Of a stretch of DNA of 64,000 nt, positions 54,973 to 64,000 are shown piece by piece. The DNA is from Streptomyces sp. Mut1 (GTDB taxonomy: Bacteria > Actinomycetota > Actinomycetes > Streptomycetales > Streptomycetaceae). Both the position numbers and the translations under genes were made by a program. The notes below the pieces were generated by a model, which made no database searches, was not told where the DNA came from, and worked only from the letters and a program-made list of their open reading frames with translations. Within the stretch, counting starts at the first letter, position 1. Each line of letters opens with the position of its first letter. Where the stretch lies: the NCBI RefSeq assembly GCF_030719295.1, contig NZ_CP120997.1, forward strand, positions 1,612,001-1,676,000. Direction: 5' to 3'.

Positions 54973-57246
54973 ATGGCCAGCAAGCCGCCCGCAGGAGACC
55001 CCGTCCAGGACGCCCCGCAGGTCGAACCGGCCAAGCACGCCGCCGCCGGGCTGCCCGCCGTCGCCCGGAGCCTGCGCATCGCCCAGCAGCAGATGGGGCT
55101 GCGCCGCACCGCGCAGACCCTCCTCAAGGTCAACCAGAAGGACGGCTTCGACTGCCCCGGCTGCGCCTGGCCCGAGGGCGACCAGCGGCACACCGCCGAA
55201 TTCTGCGAGAACGGCGCCAAGGCCGTCGCCGAGGAGGCGACCCTGCGCCGGGTCACCCCGGACTTCTTCGCCGCCCACCCCGTCGCCGACCTCGCCGGCC
55301 GCAGCGGCTACTGGCTCGGCCAGCAGGGACGCATCACCCAGCCCATGTACCTGCCCGAGGGCGCCGACCGCTACGAGGCCGTGACCTGGGAGCGCGCCTT
55401 CGGGATCATCGCCGAGGAACTGGGCGCGCTCGGCTCGCCCGACGAGGCGCTGTTCTACACCTCCGGGCGCACCAGCAACGAGGCCGCGTTCCTGCTCCAG
55501 CTGTTCGCCCGCGAATTCGGCACCAACAACCTGCCCGACTGCTCCAACATGTGCCACGAGTCCTCGGGCTCCGCGCTCACCGAGACGATCGGCGTCGGCA
55601 AGGGCTCCGTGTCCCTCGAAGACCTCCACCACTCCGACCTGATCATCATCGCCGGGCAGAACCCCGGCACCAACCACCCCCGGATGCTCTCCGCCCTGGA
55701 GAAGGCCAAGGCCGCCGGGGCGAAGATCATCTCGGTGAACCCGCTGCCCGAGGCCGGCCTCGAACGGTTCAAGAACCCGCAGACCCCCCTCGGCCTGGTC
55801 AGGGGCGCCGCGCTGAACGACCTCTTCCTCCAGATCCGCATCGGCGGCGACCAGGCACTCTTCCGGCTCCTGAACAGGCTGATCCTTCAGACCGAGGGCG
55901 CCGTCGACGAGACGTTCGTCGCCGAACACACCCACGGCTACGAGGAGTTCGCCGCCACCGCGGCCGAAGCCGACTGGGACACCACACTCGCCGCGACCGG
56001 ACTCGACCGCGCCGCCATCGAACAGGCCCTCGACCTGATCCTCGCCTCGCGGCGCACCGTCGTGTGCTGGGCCATGGGCCTCACCCAGCACAAGCACTCC
56101 GTCCCGACCATCCGCGAGATCGTCAACTTCCTCCTGCTGCGCGGCAACATCGGCCGCCCCGGCGCCGGCGTCTGCCCCGTCCGCGGACACTCCAACGTCC
56201 AGGGCGACCGCACCATGGGCATCTTCGAACGGCCCTCACCCGCCTTCCTCGACGCCCTCGACAAGGAATTCGCGATCACCTCACCGCGCCACCACGGCTA
56301 CGACGTGGTCCGCGCGATCCGAGCCCTGCGCGACGGCGACGCCAAGGTCTTCTTCGCCATGGGCGGCAACTTCGTCGCCGCCACCCCCGACACCGCCGTC
56401 ACCGAGGCCGCGATGCGCAACGCCCGTCTCACCGTCCACGTCTCCACCAAACTCAACCGCTCCCACGCCGTCACCGGAACCCGGGCGCTGATCCTGCCCA
56501 CCCTCGGCCGCACCGACAAGGACGTCCAGGCGGGCGGCAAGCAGTTCGTCACCGTCGAGGACTCCATGAGCAAGGTCCACGCCTCACGCGGCAACCTCAC
56601 CCCCGCGAGCCCCCACCTGCTCTCCGAACCCGCCATCGTCGCCCGCCTCGCCCGCGCCGTGCTCGGCCCCGGATCCGCGACACCCTGGGAGGAGTTCGAG
56701 AAGGACTACGCGACGATCCGCGACCGCATCTCCCGCGTCGTGCCCGGCTTCGAGAACTTCAACGCGCGCATCGCCCACCCCGGCGGCTTCACCCTCCCGC
56801 ACGCCCCCCGCGACTCCCGCCGCTTCCCCACCGCCACCGGGAAGGCCAACTTCACCGCCGCCCCCGTCGAGTTCCCCGAACTCCCCGAAGGCCGGCTGCT
56901 GCTCCAGACCCTGCGCTCCCACGACCAGTACAACACCACCATCTACGGCCTCGACGACCACTACCGCGGCATCAAGGGCGGCCGCCGCGTCGTCCTCGTA
57001 CACCCCGACGACGGCGCCGCCCTCGGACTCGCCGACGGCGCCTACACCGACCTCGTCAGCGAGTGGAAGGACGGCGTCGAACGCCGCGCCCCCGGCTTCC
57101 GCGTCGTCCACTACCCCACCGCCCGGGGCTGCGCCGCCGCCTACTACCCCGAGACCAACGTGCTGGTCCCCCTCGACTCCACCGCCGACACCAGCAACAC
57201 CCCCGCCAGCAAGTCCGTCGTGGTGCGCTTCGAGCCCGCGGGCTGA
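54973..57246 (+). CDS. FdhF/YdeP-family molybdopterin oxidoreductase
   Basis: 757 residues; AAGGGGAG lies upstream of the ATG. It is a large catalytic subunit of the formate dehydrogenase H/YdeP type. FDCPGCAWPEGD with later EFCENGAKA gives Cys residues for an iron-sulfur cluster. TSGRTSNEAAFLLQLFAREFGTNNLPDCSNMCHESSG is the molybdopterin region, with Cys in the metal-ligand place. GQNPGTNHPRML, MGLTQHKH and GNIGRPGAGVCPVRGHSNVQGDRTMGI follow, and the C-terminal molydop-binding domain has HDQYNTTIYGLDD. No Tat signal, so it should be cytoplasmic. No partner subunit is adjacent; the substrate is unknown. Confidence 0.93.
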   Translation: MASKPPAGDPVQDAPQVEPAKHAAAGLPAVARSLRIAQQQMGLRRTAQTLLKVNQKDGFDCPGCAWPEGDQRHTAEFCENGAKAVAEEATLRRVTPDFFAAHPVADLAGRSGYWLGQQGRITQPMYLPEGADRYEAVTWERAFGIIAEELGALGSPDEALFYTSGRTSNEAAFLLQLFAREFGTNNLPDCSNMCHESSGSALTETIGVGKGSVSLEDLHHSDLIIIAGQNPGTNHPRMLSALEKAKAAGAKIISVNPLPEAGLERFKNPQTPLGLVRGAALNDLFLQIRIGGDQALFRLLNRLILQTEGAVDETFVAEHTHGYEEFAATAAEADWDTTLAATGLDRAAIEQALDLILASRRTVVCWAMGLTQHKHSVPTIREIVNFLLLRGNIGRPGAGVCPVRGHSNVQGDRTMGIFERPSPAFLDALDKEFAITSPRHHGYDVVRAIRALRDGDAKVFFAMGGNFVAATPDTAVTEAAMRNARLTVHVSTKLNRSHAVTGTRALILPTLGRTDKDVQAGGKQFVTVEDSMSKVHASRGNLTPASPHLLSEPAIVARLARAVLGPGSATPWEEFEKDYATIRDRISRVVPGFENFNARIAHPGGFTLPHAPRDSRRFPTATGKANFTAAPVEFPELPEGRLLLQTLRSHDQYNTTIYGLDDHYRGIKGGRRVVLVHPDDGAALGLADGAYTDLVSEWKDGVERRAPGFRVVHYPTARGCAAAYYPETNVLVPLDSTADTSNTPASKSVVVRFEPAG

Positions 57247-57343
57247 GCCGCGCGGGAGCCCCCGCCGGACAGGGCCTAAGCGCCCGCTCAGCCGTCTGAT
57301 AAGAACGACGCACACAGACACGCACCAGACGGAAGGCGGCCCC

Positions 57344-57814
57344 ATGGGCGAGCACACCGCACCCACGTTCCCCCAGGAGATCATCGACGAGTACGCCGCG
57401 CTCGGCGTCGACCTGCCCGCCCTGTTCTCCGCCGGCCACCTCGGCGAGCGCATGGGCGTACGGATCACCGAGGCCTCCGCGGAGCGCGTCGTGGGCACCA
57501 TGCCCGTCGAGGGCAACACCCAGCCCTACGGCCTCCTGCACGGCGGCGCCTCCGCCGTCCTCGCCGAGACCCTCGGCTCCGTCGGCTCCATGCTCCACGG
57601 CGGCCCCTCCAAGCTCGCCGTCGGCGTCGACCTGAACTGCACCCATCACCGAGGGGTACGAAGCGGCCTCGTCACCGGGGTCGCCACCCCCGTACACCGC
57701 GGCCGCACCACCGCCACGTACGAGATCGCCATCACCGACGAGCACGACAAGCGCGTCTGCACCGCCCGCCTCACCTGCCTCCTGCGTGACACCCCCACCC
57801 CCACGGCCTCCTGA
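57344..57814 (+). CDS. PaaI-family hotdog thioesterase
   Basis: 156 residues. The hotdog fold of the PaaI/YdiI type is shown by GERMGVRITEASAERVVGTMPVEGNTQPYGLLHGGASAVLAET; HGG with the following Glu forms the active site. Then VGVDLNCTHHRGVRSGLVTGVATPVHRGRTTATYEI completes the domain. It hydrolyses acyl-CoA thioesters in the cytoplasm; the acyl group is unknown. GGAAGG lies 7 nt before the ATG. Confidence 0.9.
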   Translation: MGEHTAPTFPQEIIDEYAALGVDLPALFSAGHLGERMGVRITEASAERVVGTMPVEGNTQPYGLLHGGASAVLAETLGSVGSMLHGGPSKLAVGVDLNCTHHRGVRSGLVTGVATPVHRGRTTATYEIAITDEHDKRVCTARLTCLLRDTPTPTAS

Positions 57815-57839
57815 CCCGCACCGACACGCGTCACCACAC

Positions 57840-57875
57840 CCCTGCCCGGCCGCACCCCAAAGCGGCCGGGCAGGG
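57840..57875 (+). terminator. Terminator of the thioesterase gene
   Basis: CCCTGCCCGGCCGC pairs with GCGGCCGGGCAGGG (14 bp, 8-nt loop), 26 nt after the stop codon. Confidence 0.85.
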
Positions 57876-58450
57876 CCATATCCGGACACAACCAGCGCCA
57901 CACATAAGGCACTTGCCGGGCACACCGCGTCAACCCCCTTGACCCCACGCCTCGTTCCATGGCCCACTCGGCTCCCACACCCGGCCCGCCCCACCGCCAC
58001 ACCGCGTCGCCGCACCCCCACCGAAGTAACACTGCGTAATCAACGACCGGGGTGAGAAACCCCGCCGCGACGCCACCAGCCCGGCCCCCACCGCCGCCGG
58101 GCCCCGCGGCCTGCCCACGCACACCCCCGCGCAACCCTCATCGGGCGACAGCAGCAAGATCACTCCAAGCCCCTTAGCAGAGCTGGGGGTTCTCAGAATG
58201 CGGTCACTTTACGATCCGGTAAAAAGCCGTACATGTCCGCACAGCCACCTCAAGCCTTGCTCAAGGGCATAACAAGACAGTCACATCCTGAGCCACCACC
58301 ATCCCCGACCCCCACCACTGCCCTTAGAGTCACCGCCAGTCACCGCGCCGCCGGGCGCGTCTGCAGCACGGCCCTGTACCAACCCAGTACGGCCCGGCGA
58401 ACGACACGGCACCTCAAGCAGAGGAGGCCGCGCCAGGGAAAGGACCTTTC
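57876..58450 (+). promoter_or_regulatory. Long non-coding region upstream of the liv operon
   Basis: 575 nt without a gene I can support. It contains an inverted repeat TTTAC-N6-GTAAA at 58208-58223, a TAGAGT hexamer at 58325-58330 that may be a -10 box, and a GTAC-N7-GTAC repeat at about 58377-58393. The base composition is C-rich on the plus strand. It probably carries the promoter and control sites of the importer operon, but no site can be assigned with certainty. Confidence 0.4.
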
Positions 58451-59683
58451 GTGCGACACCGTTCTTTGCTCATCCTCACCACAGTGCTCACCACAGGCGC
58501 ACTGACGCTCACCGCCTGCGGGTCGCGCGACGACGACAACAAGAGCGACGGCAACAGCGGCAGCGGCAACCAGACCGTCGTCATCGGTCTCGACGCACCC
58601 CTCACCGGCGACCTCTCCGCCCTCGGCCTCGGCATCAAGAACTCCGCCGACCTCGCCGCCAAAACGGCGAACAAGGAGAAGACCGTCCCGGGCATCACCT
58701 TCGAGATCCAGCCGCTCGACGACCAGGCCCAGCCCTCCGTCGGCCAGCAGAACGCCACGAAGTTCATCGACAACAAGAAGGTCGTCGGCGTCGTCGGCCC
58801 GCTGAACTCCGGCGTCTCCCAGTCGATGCAGAAGCCGCTCAACGACGCGGGCCTCACCCAGGTCTCCCCCGCCAACACCGGCACCGAGCTGACCCAGGGC
58901 AACGACTGGAAGACCGGCGACAAGAAGCGCCCCTTCAAGACCTACTTCCGCACCGCCACCACGGACCAGATCCAGGGCGCCTTCGCAGCGAAGTACCTGT
59001 ACAACGACGCGAAGATCAAGCAGGTCTACCTCATCGACGACCAGAAGCCCTACGGCGCCGGTCTCGCGGCCTCCTTCAAGGCCACCTTCACCGACCTCGG
59101 CGGCAAGATCGCCGGCTCCGACCACGTCAACCCCGAGGACCGCGACTTCAACGCCGTCGTCACCAAGGTCAAGAAGTCCGGCGCCAAGGCCGTCTACTAC
59201 GGCGGCGAATACCCCGCCGGCGCCCCCCTGAGCCAGCAGCTCAAGGACAGCGTCCAGATCCCCCTCATGGGCGGCGACGGCATGTACAGCGCCGACTTCA
59301 TCAAGCTCAACAAGAAGGCCCAGGGCGACATCGCCACCTCCGTCGGCAAGCCCGTCGAGGAACTCGACTCCGCCAAGAAGTTCATCGAGGACTACAAGAC
59401 GGCCGGCTACAAGGACGCCTACGAGGCCTACGGGGGCGGCACCTACGACGCCACCTGGTCGATCATCGAGGCCGTCAAGCTCGCCGTCTCCGAGAACGAC
59501 GGCAAGCTCCCCGACGACGCCCGCGCCAAGGTCCTCGACGCCATGAGCAAGGTCAAGTTCGACGGCGTCACCGGCCCCGTCTCGTTCGACGAGTACGGCG
59601 ACACCACCAACACCATGATGACCGCCTACCAGGTCGACGGCGGCAAGTGGGTCTCCAAGCTCAGCGAGGCCTACAAGCCGTAA
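58451..59683 (+). CDS. livK: Branched-chain amino acid ABC transporter, substrate-binding lipoprotein
   Basis: 410 residues from a GTG 7 nt after AAAGGA. A lipoprotein signal (LLILTTVLTTGALTLTAC) anchors it to the outer face of the membrane. The mature protein is a periplasmic-binding type I fold: VVIGLDAPLTGDLSALGLGIKN, ITFEIQPLDDQAQPSVG, VVGVVGPLNSGVSQSM, VYLIDDQKPYGAGLAASFK and GGDGMYSADFI. It captures leucine, isoleucine, valine or similar amino acids for the LivHMGF importer encoded downstream. Confidence 0.93.
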   Translation: MRHRSLLILTTVLTTGALTLTACGSRDDDNKSDGNSGSGNQTVVIGLDAPLTGDLSALGLGIKNSADLAAKTANKEKTVPGITFEIQPLDDQAQPSVGQQNATKFIDNKKVVGVVGPLNSGVSQSMQKPLNDAGLTQVSPANTGTELTQGNDWKTGDKKRPFKTYFRTATTDQIQGAFAAKYLYNDAKIKQVYLIDDQKPYGAGLAASFKATFTDLGGKIAGSDHVNPEDRDFNAVVTKVKKSGAKAVYYGGEYPAGAPLSQQLKDSVQIPLMGGDGMYSADFIKLNKKAQGDIATSVGKPVEELDSAKKFIEDYKTAGYKDAYEAYGGGTYDATWSIIEAVKLAVSENDGKLPDDARAKVLDAMSKVKFDGVTGPVSFDEYGDTTNTMMTAYQVDGGKWVSKLSEAYKP

Positions 59684-59714
59684 CAAGCTCCCGGTCACGC
59701 CCGACTGACCCCAG

Positions 59715-59749
59715 ACCGCGCGGGAGCGCTACCAGCACTCCCGCGCGGT
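59715..59749 (+). terminator. Hairpin between livK and livH (attenuator)
   Basis: ACCGCGCGGGAG pairs with CTCCCGCGCGGT (12 bp, 11-nt loop), 31 nt after the livK stop codon and 33 nt before livH. It can stop part of the transcripts or protect the livK mRNA end, giving more binding protein than permease. Confidence 0.75.
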
Positions 59750-59782
59750 GCCATATCCGAACCACTCCACGGAGGCCCTGCG

Positions 59783-60712
59783 GTGCACGAACTGCCGCAA
59801 CAGCTGGCCAATGGACTCATCCTCGGCGCGATGTACGGACTCATCGCGATCGGCTACACGATGGTCTACGGAATCATCCAGCTCATCAACTTCGCCCACG
59901 GCGAGATCTTCATGATCGGAGGCTTCGGAGCTCTCACCGTGTACCTCTGGATGCCGGCCGGCTCCAACCTCCTCGCAATCGTCCCCCTCATGATCATCGG
60001 CGGCGTCATATGCTCCGTCGCCGTCAGCGTCGCCGCCGAACGCTTCGCCTACCGGCCGCTGCGCAACGCCCCCCGGCTCGCCCCGCTGATCACCGCGATC
60101 GGGCTCTCCCTCGCCCTCCAGCAGGCCATCTGGAAGTGGTACCCCAACGCCACCAAGGACCGCCCCTTCCCCCAGTTCAAGGGCGAGGCCTTCGACATCT
60201 TCGGCGCCCACGTCCAGCGCGGTGACCTCTTCGTCCTCATCTCCGCCCCCGTCTGCATGATCGCCCTCGGCCTCTTCGTCTCCAAGACCCGCGCCGGCCG
60301 CGGCATGCAGGCCACCTCGCAGGACCCCGACACCGCCAAGCTCATGGGCATCAACACCGACCGCATCATCGTCATGGCCTTCGCCATCGGTGCCGCGTTC
60401 GCCGCCGTCGCCGCCGTCGCCTACGGGCTCAAGAACGGCCAGATCGGCTTCAAAATGGGCTTCCTCATGGGCCTCAAGGCCTTCACCGCGGCCGTACTCG
60501 GCGGCATCGGCAACATCTACGGCGCCATGCTCGGCGGCGTCGTACTCGGCGTCGCCGAATCCCTCGCCACCGGCTACATGAGCGACGTCCCCGGTATGGA
60601 CCTCTTCGGCGGCGGCGCCTGGAAGGACGTATGGGCCTTCGTCCTCCTCATCGTCGTCCTGCTGCTGCGGCCACAAGGCCTGCTCGGCGAACGCGTCGCG
60701 GACAGGGCGTGA
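59783..60712 (+). CDS. livH: Branched-chain amino acid ABC transporter permease LivH
   Basis: 309 residues from a GTG, 7 nt after GGAGG. About eight membrane helices carry the LivH pattern: LANGLILGAMYGLIAIGYTMVYGIIQLINFAHGEIFMIGG at the start, AAERFAYRPLRNAPRLAPLITAIGLSLALQ, a cytoplasmic loop GRGMQATSQDPDTAKLMGINTDR that contacts the ATPases, and FTAAVLGGIGNIYGAMLGGVVLGV. It forms the channel with LivM, whose gene starts 6 nt downstream. Confidence 0.95.
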   Translation: MHELPQQLANGLILGAMYGLIAIGYTMVYGIIQLINFAHGEIFMIGGFGALTVYLWMPAGSNLLAIVPLMIIGGVICSVAVSVAAERFAYRPLRNAPRLAPLITAIGLSLALQQAIWKWYPNATKDRPFPQFKGEAFDIFGAHVQRGDLFVLISAPVCMIALGLFVSKTRAGRGMQATSQDPDTAKLMGINTDRIIVMAFAIGAAFAAVAAVAYGLKNGQIGFKMGFLMGLKAFTAAVLGGIGNIYGAMLGGVVLGVAESLATGYMSDVPGMDLFGGGAWKDVWAFVLLIVVLLLRPQGLLGERVADRA

Positions 60713-60717
60713 TACGG

Positions 60718-62502
60718 ATGACCACCCAGAACCCGCTCGTCCCGCTCCCCGCACCCATCGCCCGGATCGCCACCCTCGCCGGCGCCGCGGCCGCACTCGC
60801 CGGAACCTTCCTCCCCTGGACCTGGACCTCCGAATTCCCCGGCGACCTCACCGTCACCGGCTACCCCGGCGGCCTCCAGGTCCTCACCCTCACCGGCGCC
60901 GTCCTCACCCTGCTGTTCACCCTCACCGGATACGGCATCCCCGGACTGCGCTGGCTCATCCCCGGCGGCACCAACAGCCCCGTCCGCCTCCTGGCCCTCG
61001 CCGTCCTCGGCACCACCGGCTACGCCATGGGCGCCATCTCCTACGAGCTCGGCGGCGTCGTCAACCTCGAACCCGGGGCCTGGGTCAGCGGCATCGGCGC
61101 ACTCGTCGCCGTCATCGCCTCCCTCGCACTCCCCAGCGACGTGGCACTCCCCGCCGAAGGACCCGAACCGACCGGGTGGCAGCGCTTCCGCAACAGCCTC
61201 GCCGCCCCCTCGGCACCCCGCGCCAGGGCCCTCCCCGGCTGGGCCGAGATCCTCGTCATCGCCGGAGCCTTCGGCCTGGCGCTGTACCTCTTCACCTACG
61301 GGATCGACATCCCCACCGAGGACTCCGAGCAGTTCATCGGCTTCCTCATCACCGCGGTCCTCGCGTTCACCGCGCTCACCCGGGCCGGACTCATCGCCCG
61401 CATCACCGCGCTGACCTCCAAGCACCGCAACGTCACCCTCACCGCGGCCCTGGTCGCGGCGTTCTGCTTCCCCTTCACCCAGAACACCGCGGAATACGCC
61501 CTCATCGGCGCGAACATCCTCATCTTCGCCACCGTCGCACTCGGCCTGAACGTCGTCGTCGGCCTCGCCGGCCTCCTCGACCTCGGCTACGTCGCCTTCC
61601 TCGGCGTCGGCGCCTACACCGCCGCACTCGTCTCCGGCGCACCGCTCTCCGCGATCGGCGTCCAGTTCCCCTTCTGGGCCGCCGTCCTCACCGGAGCCGT
61701 GGTCTCCCTGATCTTCGGCGTCCTCATCGGCGCCCCGACCCTGCGCCTGCGCGGCGACTACCTCGCCATCGTCACGCTCGGCTTCGGAGAGATCTTCCGC
61801 GTCACCGTCAACAACCTCAACGGCAACAGCGGACCCGACCTCACCAACGGCTCCCAGGGCATCCCCAGCATCCCCGACCTCAACCTGTTCGGGATCGACT
61901 TCGGGCTCACCCACGAACTCGGCCCCTTCACCCTCAGCAGGCCGGCCAACTACTACCTGCTGATGCTCGTCGTCACCGCCGTCGTCGTCCTCGTCTTCCG
62001 CCGCTCCGGCGACTCCCGCATCGGCCGCGCCTGGGTCGCCATCCGCGAGGACGAGACCGCCGCCACCGCCATGGGCATCAACGCCTTCCGGCTCAAGCTG
62101 CTCGCCTTCGCCCTCGGCGCCACCCTCGCCGGCCTCGCCGGCACGGTCCAGGCACACGTCAACTACACCGTGACGCCCGAGCAGTACCAGTTCGCCGGCT
62201 CCGTTCCCCCGAACTCCGCGTTCCTCCTCGCCGCCGTCATCCTCGGCGGCATGGGAACCCTCAGCGGACCCTTCGTCGGCGCCGCGCTGCTCTACCTGAT
62301 CCCGGCCAAGCTGCAGTTCATGCAGGACTACCAGCTCTTCCTCTTCGGCATCGCGCTCGTCCTCCTCATGCGCTTCCGCCCCGAGGGCCTGGTCGCCGAC
62401 CGCAGGAAGCAGCTCGAATTCCACGAGACCGACCAGCTCGACGTGCCCAAACCCCGGAAGCCCGACGAGACAGACGCCGGCATCGCCAAGGCGGGGGCGT
62501 AA
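60718..62502 (+). CDS. livM: Branched-chain amino acid ABC transporter permease LivM, N-terminally extended
   Basis: 594 residues from ATG; a GTG at 60709 overlapping the livH stop codon as GTGA is an alternative. The C-terminal 330 residues are the standard LivM: ALGLNVVVGLAGLLDLGYVAFLGVGAYTAAL, LRGDYLAIVTLGFGEIFRV, REDETAATAMGINAFRLKLLAF and ILGGMGTLSGPFVGAALLY. In front lies an additional region of about 250 residues with extra helices (ATLAGAAAALAGTFLPWTW, LTLTGAVLTLLFTLTGYG, LLALAVLGTTGYAMGAI, GIGALVAVIASLAL). LivM proteins are usually 300-420 residues, so this is a long form. Confidence 0.93.
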   Translation: MTTQNPLVPLPAPIARIATLAGAAAALAGTFLPWTWTSEFPGDLTVTGYPGGLQVLTLTGAVLTLLFTLTGYGIPGLRWLIPGGTNSPVRLLALAVLGTTGYAMGAISYELGGVVNLEPGAWVSGIGALVAVIASLALPSDVALPAEGPEPTGWQRFRNSLAAPSAPRARALPGWAEILVIAGAFGLALYLFTYGIDIPTEDSEQFIGFLITAVLAFTALTRAGLIARITALTSKHRNVTLTAALVAAFCFPFTQNTAEYALIGANILIFATVALGLNVVVGLAGLLDLGYVAFLGVGAYTAALVSGAPLSAIGVQFPFWAAVLTGAVVSLIFGVLIGAPTLRLRGDYLAIVTLGFGEIFRVTVNNLNGNSGPDLTNGSQGIPSIPDLNLFGIDFGLTHELGPFTLSRPANYYLLMLVVTAVVVLVFRRSGDSRIGRAWVAIREDETAATAMGINAFRLKLLAFALGATLAGLAGTVQAHVNYTVTPEQYQFAGSVPPNSAFLLAAVILGGMGTLSGPFVGAALLYLIPAKLQFMQDYQLFLFGIALVLLMRFRPEGLVADRRKQLEFHETDQLDVPKPRKPDETDAGIAKAGA

Positions 62503-62507
62503 CCACC

Positions 62508-63439
<932 letters not shown>

Positions 63440-63443
<4 letters not shown>

Positions 63444-64000
63444 CCGCACTGCTGGAGGTCGAGGACCTCCGCGTCGCCTACGGCAAGATCGAAGCCGTCA
63501 AGGGCATCTCGTTCACCGTCGAGACCGGCCAGGTGGTCACCCTCATCGGCACCAACGGCGCCGGCAAGACCACCACCCTGCGCACCCTCTCCGGGCTGCT
63601 CAAACCCCTCGGCGGCCGCATCCTCTTCGAGGGCAAACCGCTCACCAACATCCCCGCACACAAGATCGTCTCCCTGGGCCTCGCCCACTCCCCCGAGGGC
63701 CGCCACATCTTCCCCCGGCTGACGATCACGGAGAACCTCCTCCTCGGCGCCTACCTCCGCAGCGACAAGGCAGGCATCGAGAAGGACGTCCAGCGCGCCT
63801 ACGACCTCTTCCCCATCCTCGGGGAACGCCGCAAGCAGGCCGCCGGAACGCTCTCCGGCGGCGAACAGCAGATGCTCGCCATGGGCCGCGCGCTCATGTC
63901 CCAGCCGAAGCTCCTCATGCTGGACGAGCCGTCCATGGGCCTCTCCCCGATCATGATGCAGAAGATCATGGAGACCATCGTCGAACTGCGGGCCTCCGGC
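63440..64000 (+). CDS. livF: Branched-chain amino acid ABC transporter ATPase LivF (cut by window end)
   Basis: 187 codons are present. The ATG overlaps the livG stop codon (ATGA) and follows GAGGAGG. Sequence reads MTALLEVEDLRVAYGKIEAV, Walker A GTNGAGKTTTLRTLSG, GLAHSPEGRHIFPRLTITENL, the signature LSGGEQQMLAMGRALMSQP, and Walker B LLMLDEPSMGLSP, typical of LivF. It pairs with LivG to power the LivHM channel. About 50 residues of the usual 235-240 are missing beyond the window edge. Confidence 0.96.

Noticed and set aside
52213..57246. Continuous open frame of 1677 codons on the plus strand through polA and the oxidoreductase gene
   Set aside because: Only the part from 54973 has protein-like sequence (FdhF/YdeP). 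The rest is the Arg/Gly/Leu-rich antisense of polA, an effect of high GC.
58200..58230. Possible GlnR nitrogen-control box ahead of livK
   Set aside because: GTCAC and GTAAA are present but not at the spacing of the known GlnR site.
58233..58505. 90-codon frame starting ahead of livK
   Set aside because: It overlaps the livK start in another frame, lacks a ribosome site and has no protein-like composition.

Overview
The window is a stretch of very GC-rich actinobacterial chromosome and looks like core Streptomyces sequence. Codon third positions are almost all G or C, GTG starts are common, and Shine-Dalgarno sites are GGAGG-like. The order uvrC - uvrA - uvrB - rpsA - polA - branched-chain amino acid transporter agrees with what I remember of the S. 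coelicolor core chromosome. I see no insertion sequence, prophage, CRISPR array, rRNA or tRNA gene. 55 protein genes are called, two of them cut by the window ends.

Region by region. 0-3.6 kb: start of uvrC, a secreted papain-like cysteine protease with a membrane-anchored partner, an HTH regulator, and a Tat-type Rieske protein. 3.6-16.6 kb: DNA repair (uvrA, uvrB) mixed with a mycothiol-type isomerase and an MBL hydrolase, a TerC membrane protein behind a yybP-ykoY-type riboswitch, a TerD protein with a large TerD fusion, an MHYT sensor and a glycerophosphodiesterase. 16.6-26.8 kb: accessory metabolism and regulators (methyltransferase, psuG/psuK pseudouridine catabolism, MFS exporter, cupin, HxlR regulator divergent from an AlaA-type aminotransferase, TetR regulator divergent from an HXXEE membrane protein). 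26.8-39.2 kb: a SNF2 helicase/SWIM pair, an SPFH protein, and a cluster of three exported enzymes (SGNH lipase, alpha/beta hydrolase, tyrosine phosphatase) beside a PucR-type regulator. 39.2-57.8 kb: mostly housekeeping (coaE, PAC2, rpsA, hrpB, polA) with secreted and membrane proteins and an FdhF/YdeP molybdo-oxidoreductase. 57.8-64 kb: a complete liv ABC importer operon except for the end of livF.

The main observation concerns regulation. uvrC, uvrB and polA each start 6-7 nt downstream of an element that fits the actinobacterial DNA-damage promoter TTGTCRGTG-N8-TANNNT, the PafBC or RecA-NDp type. They therefore look like one damage regulon read from leaderless mRNAs. A fourth, perfect copy at 16.63 kb has no gene behind it and points into the 3' end of a methyltransferase gene; it may be the remnant of a lost repair gene. 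A weaker copy lies ahead of the SNF2 helicase. Other regulatory sites stand out. A 26-bp perfect palindrome overlaps a consensus TATAAT ahead of the tetR gene. Two TTGG-N5-CCAA operators lie 21 bp apart in the hxlR/aminotransferase gap. A strong hairpin between livK and livH may set their ratio. Among proteins, the TerD fusion whose C-terminal part resembles an FtsK ATPase without a P-loop and the protease/anchored-partner pair are the least explained.
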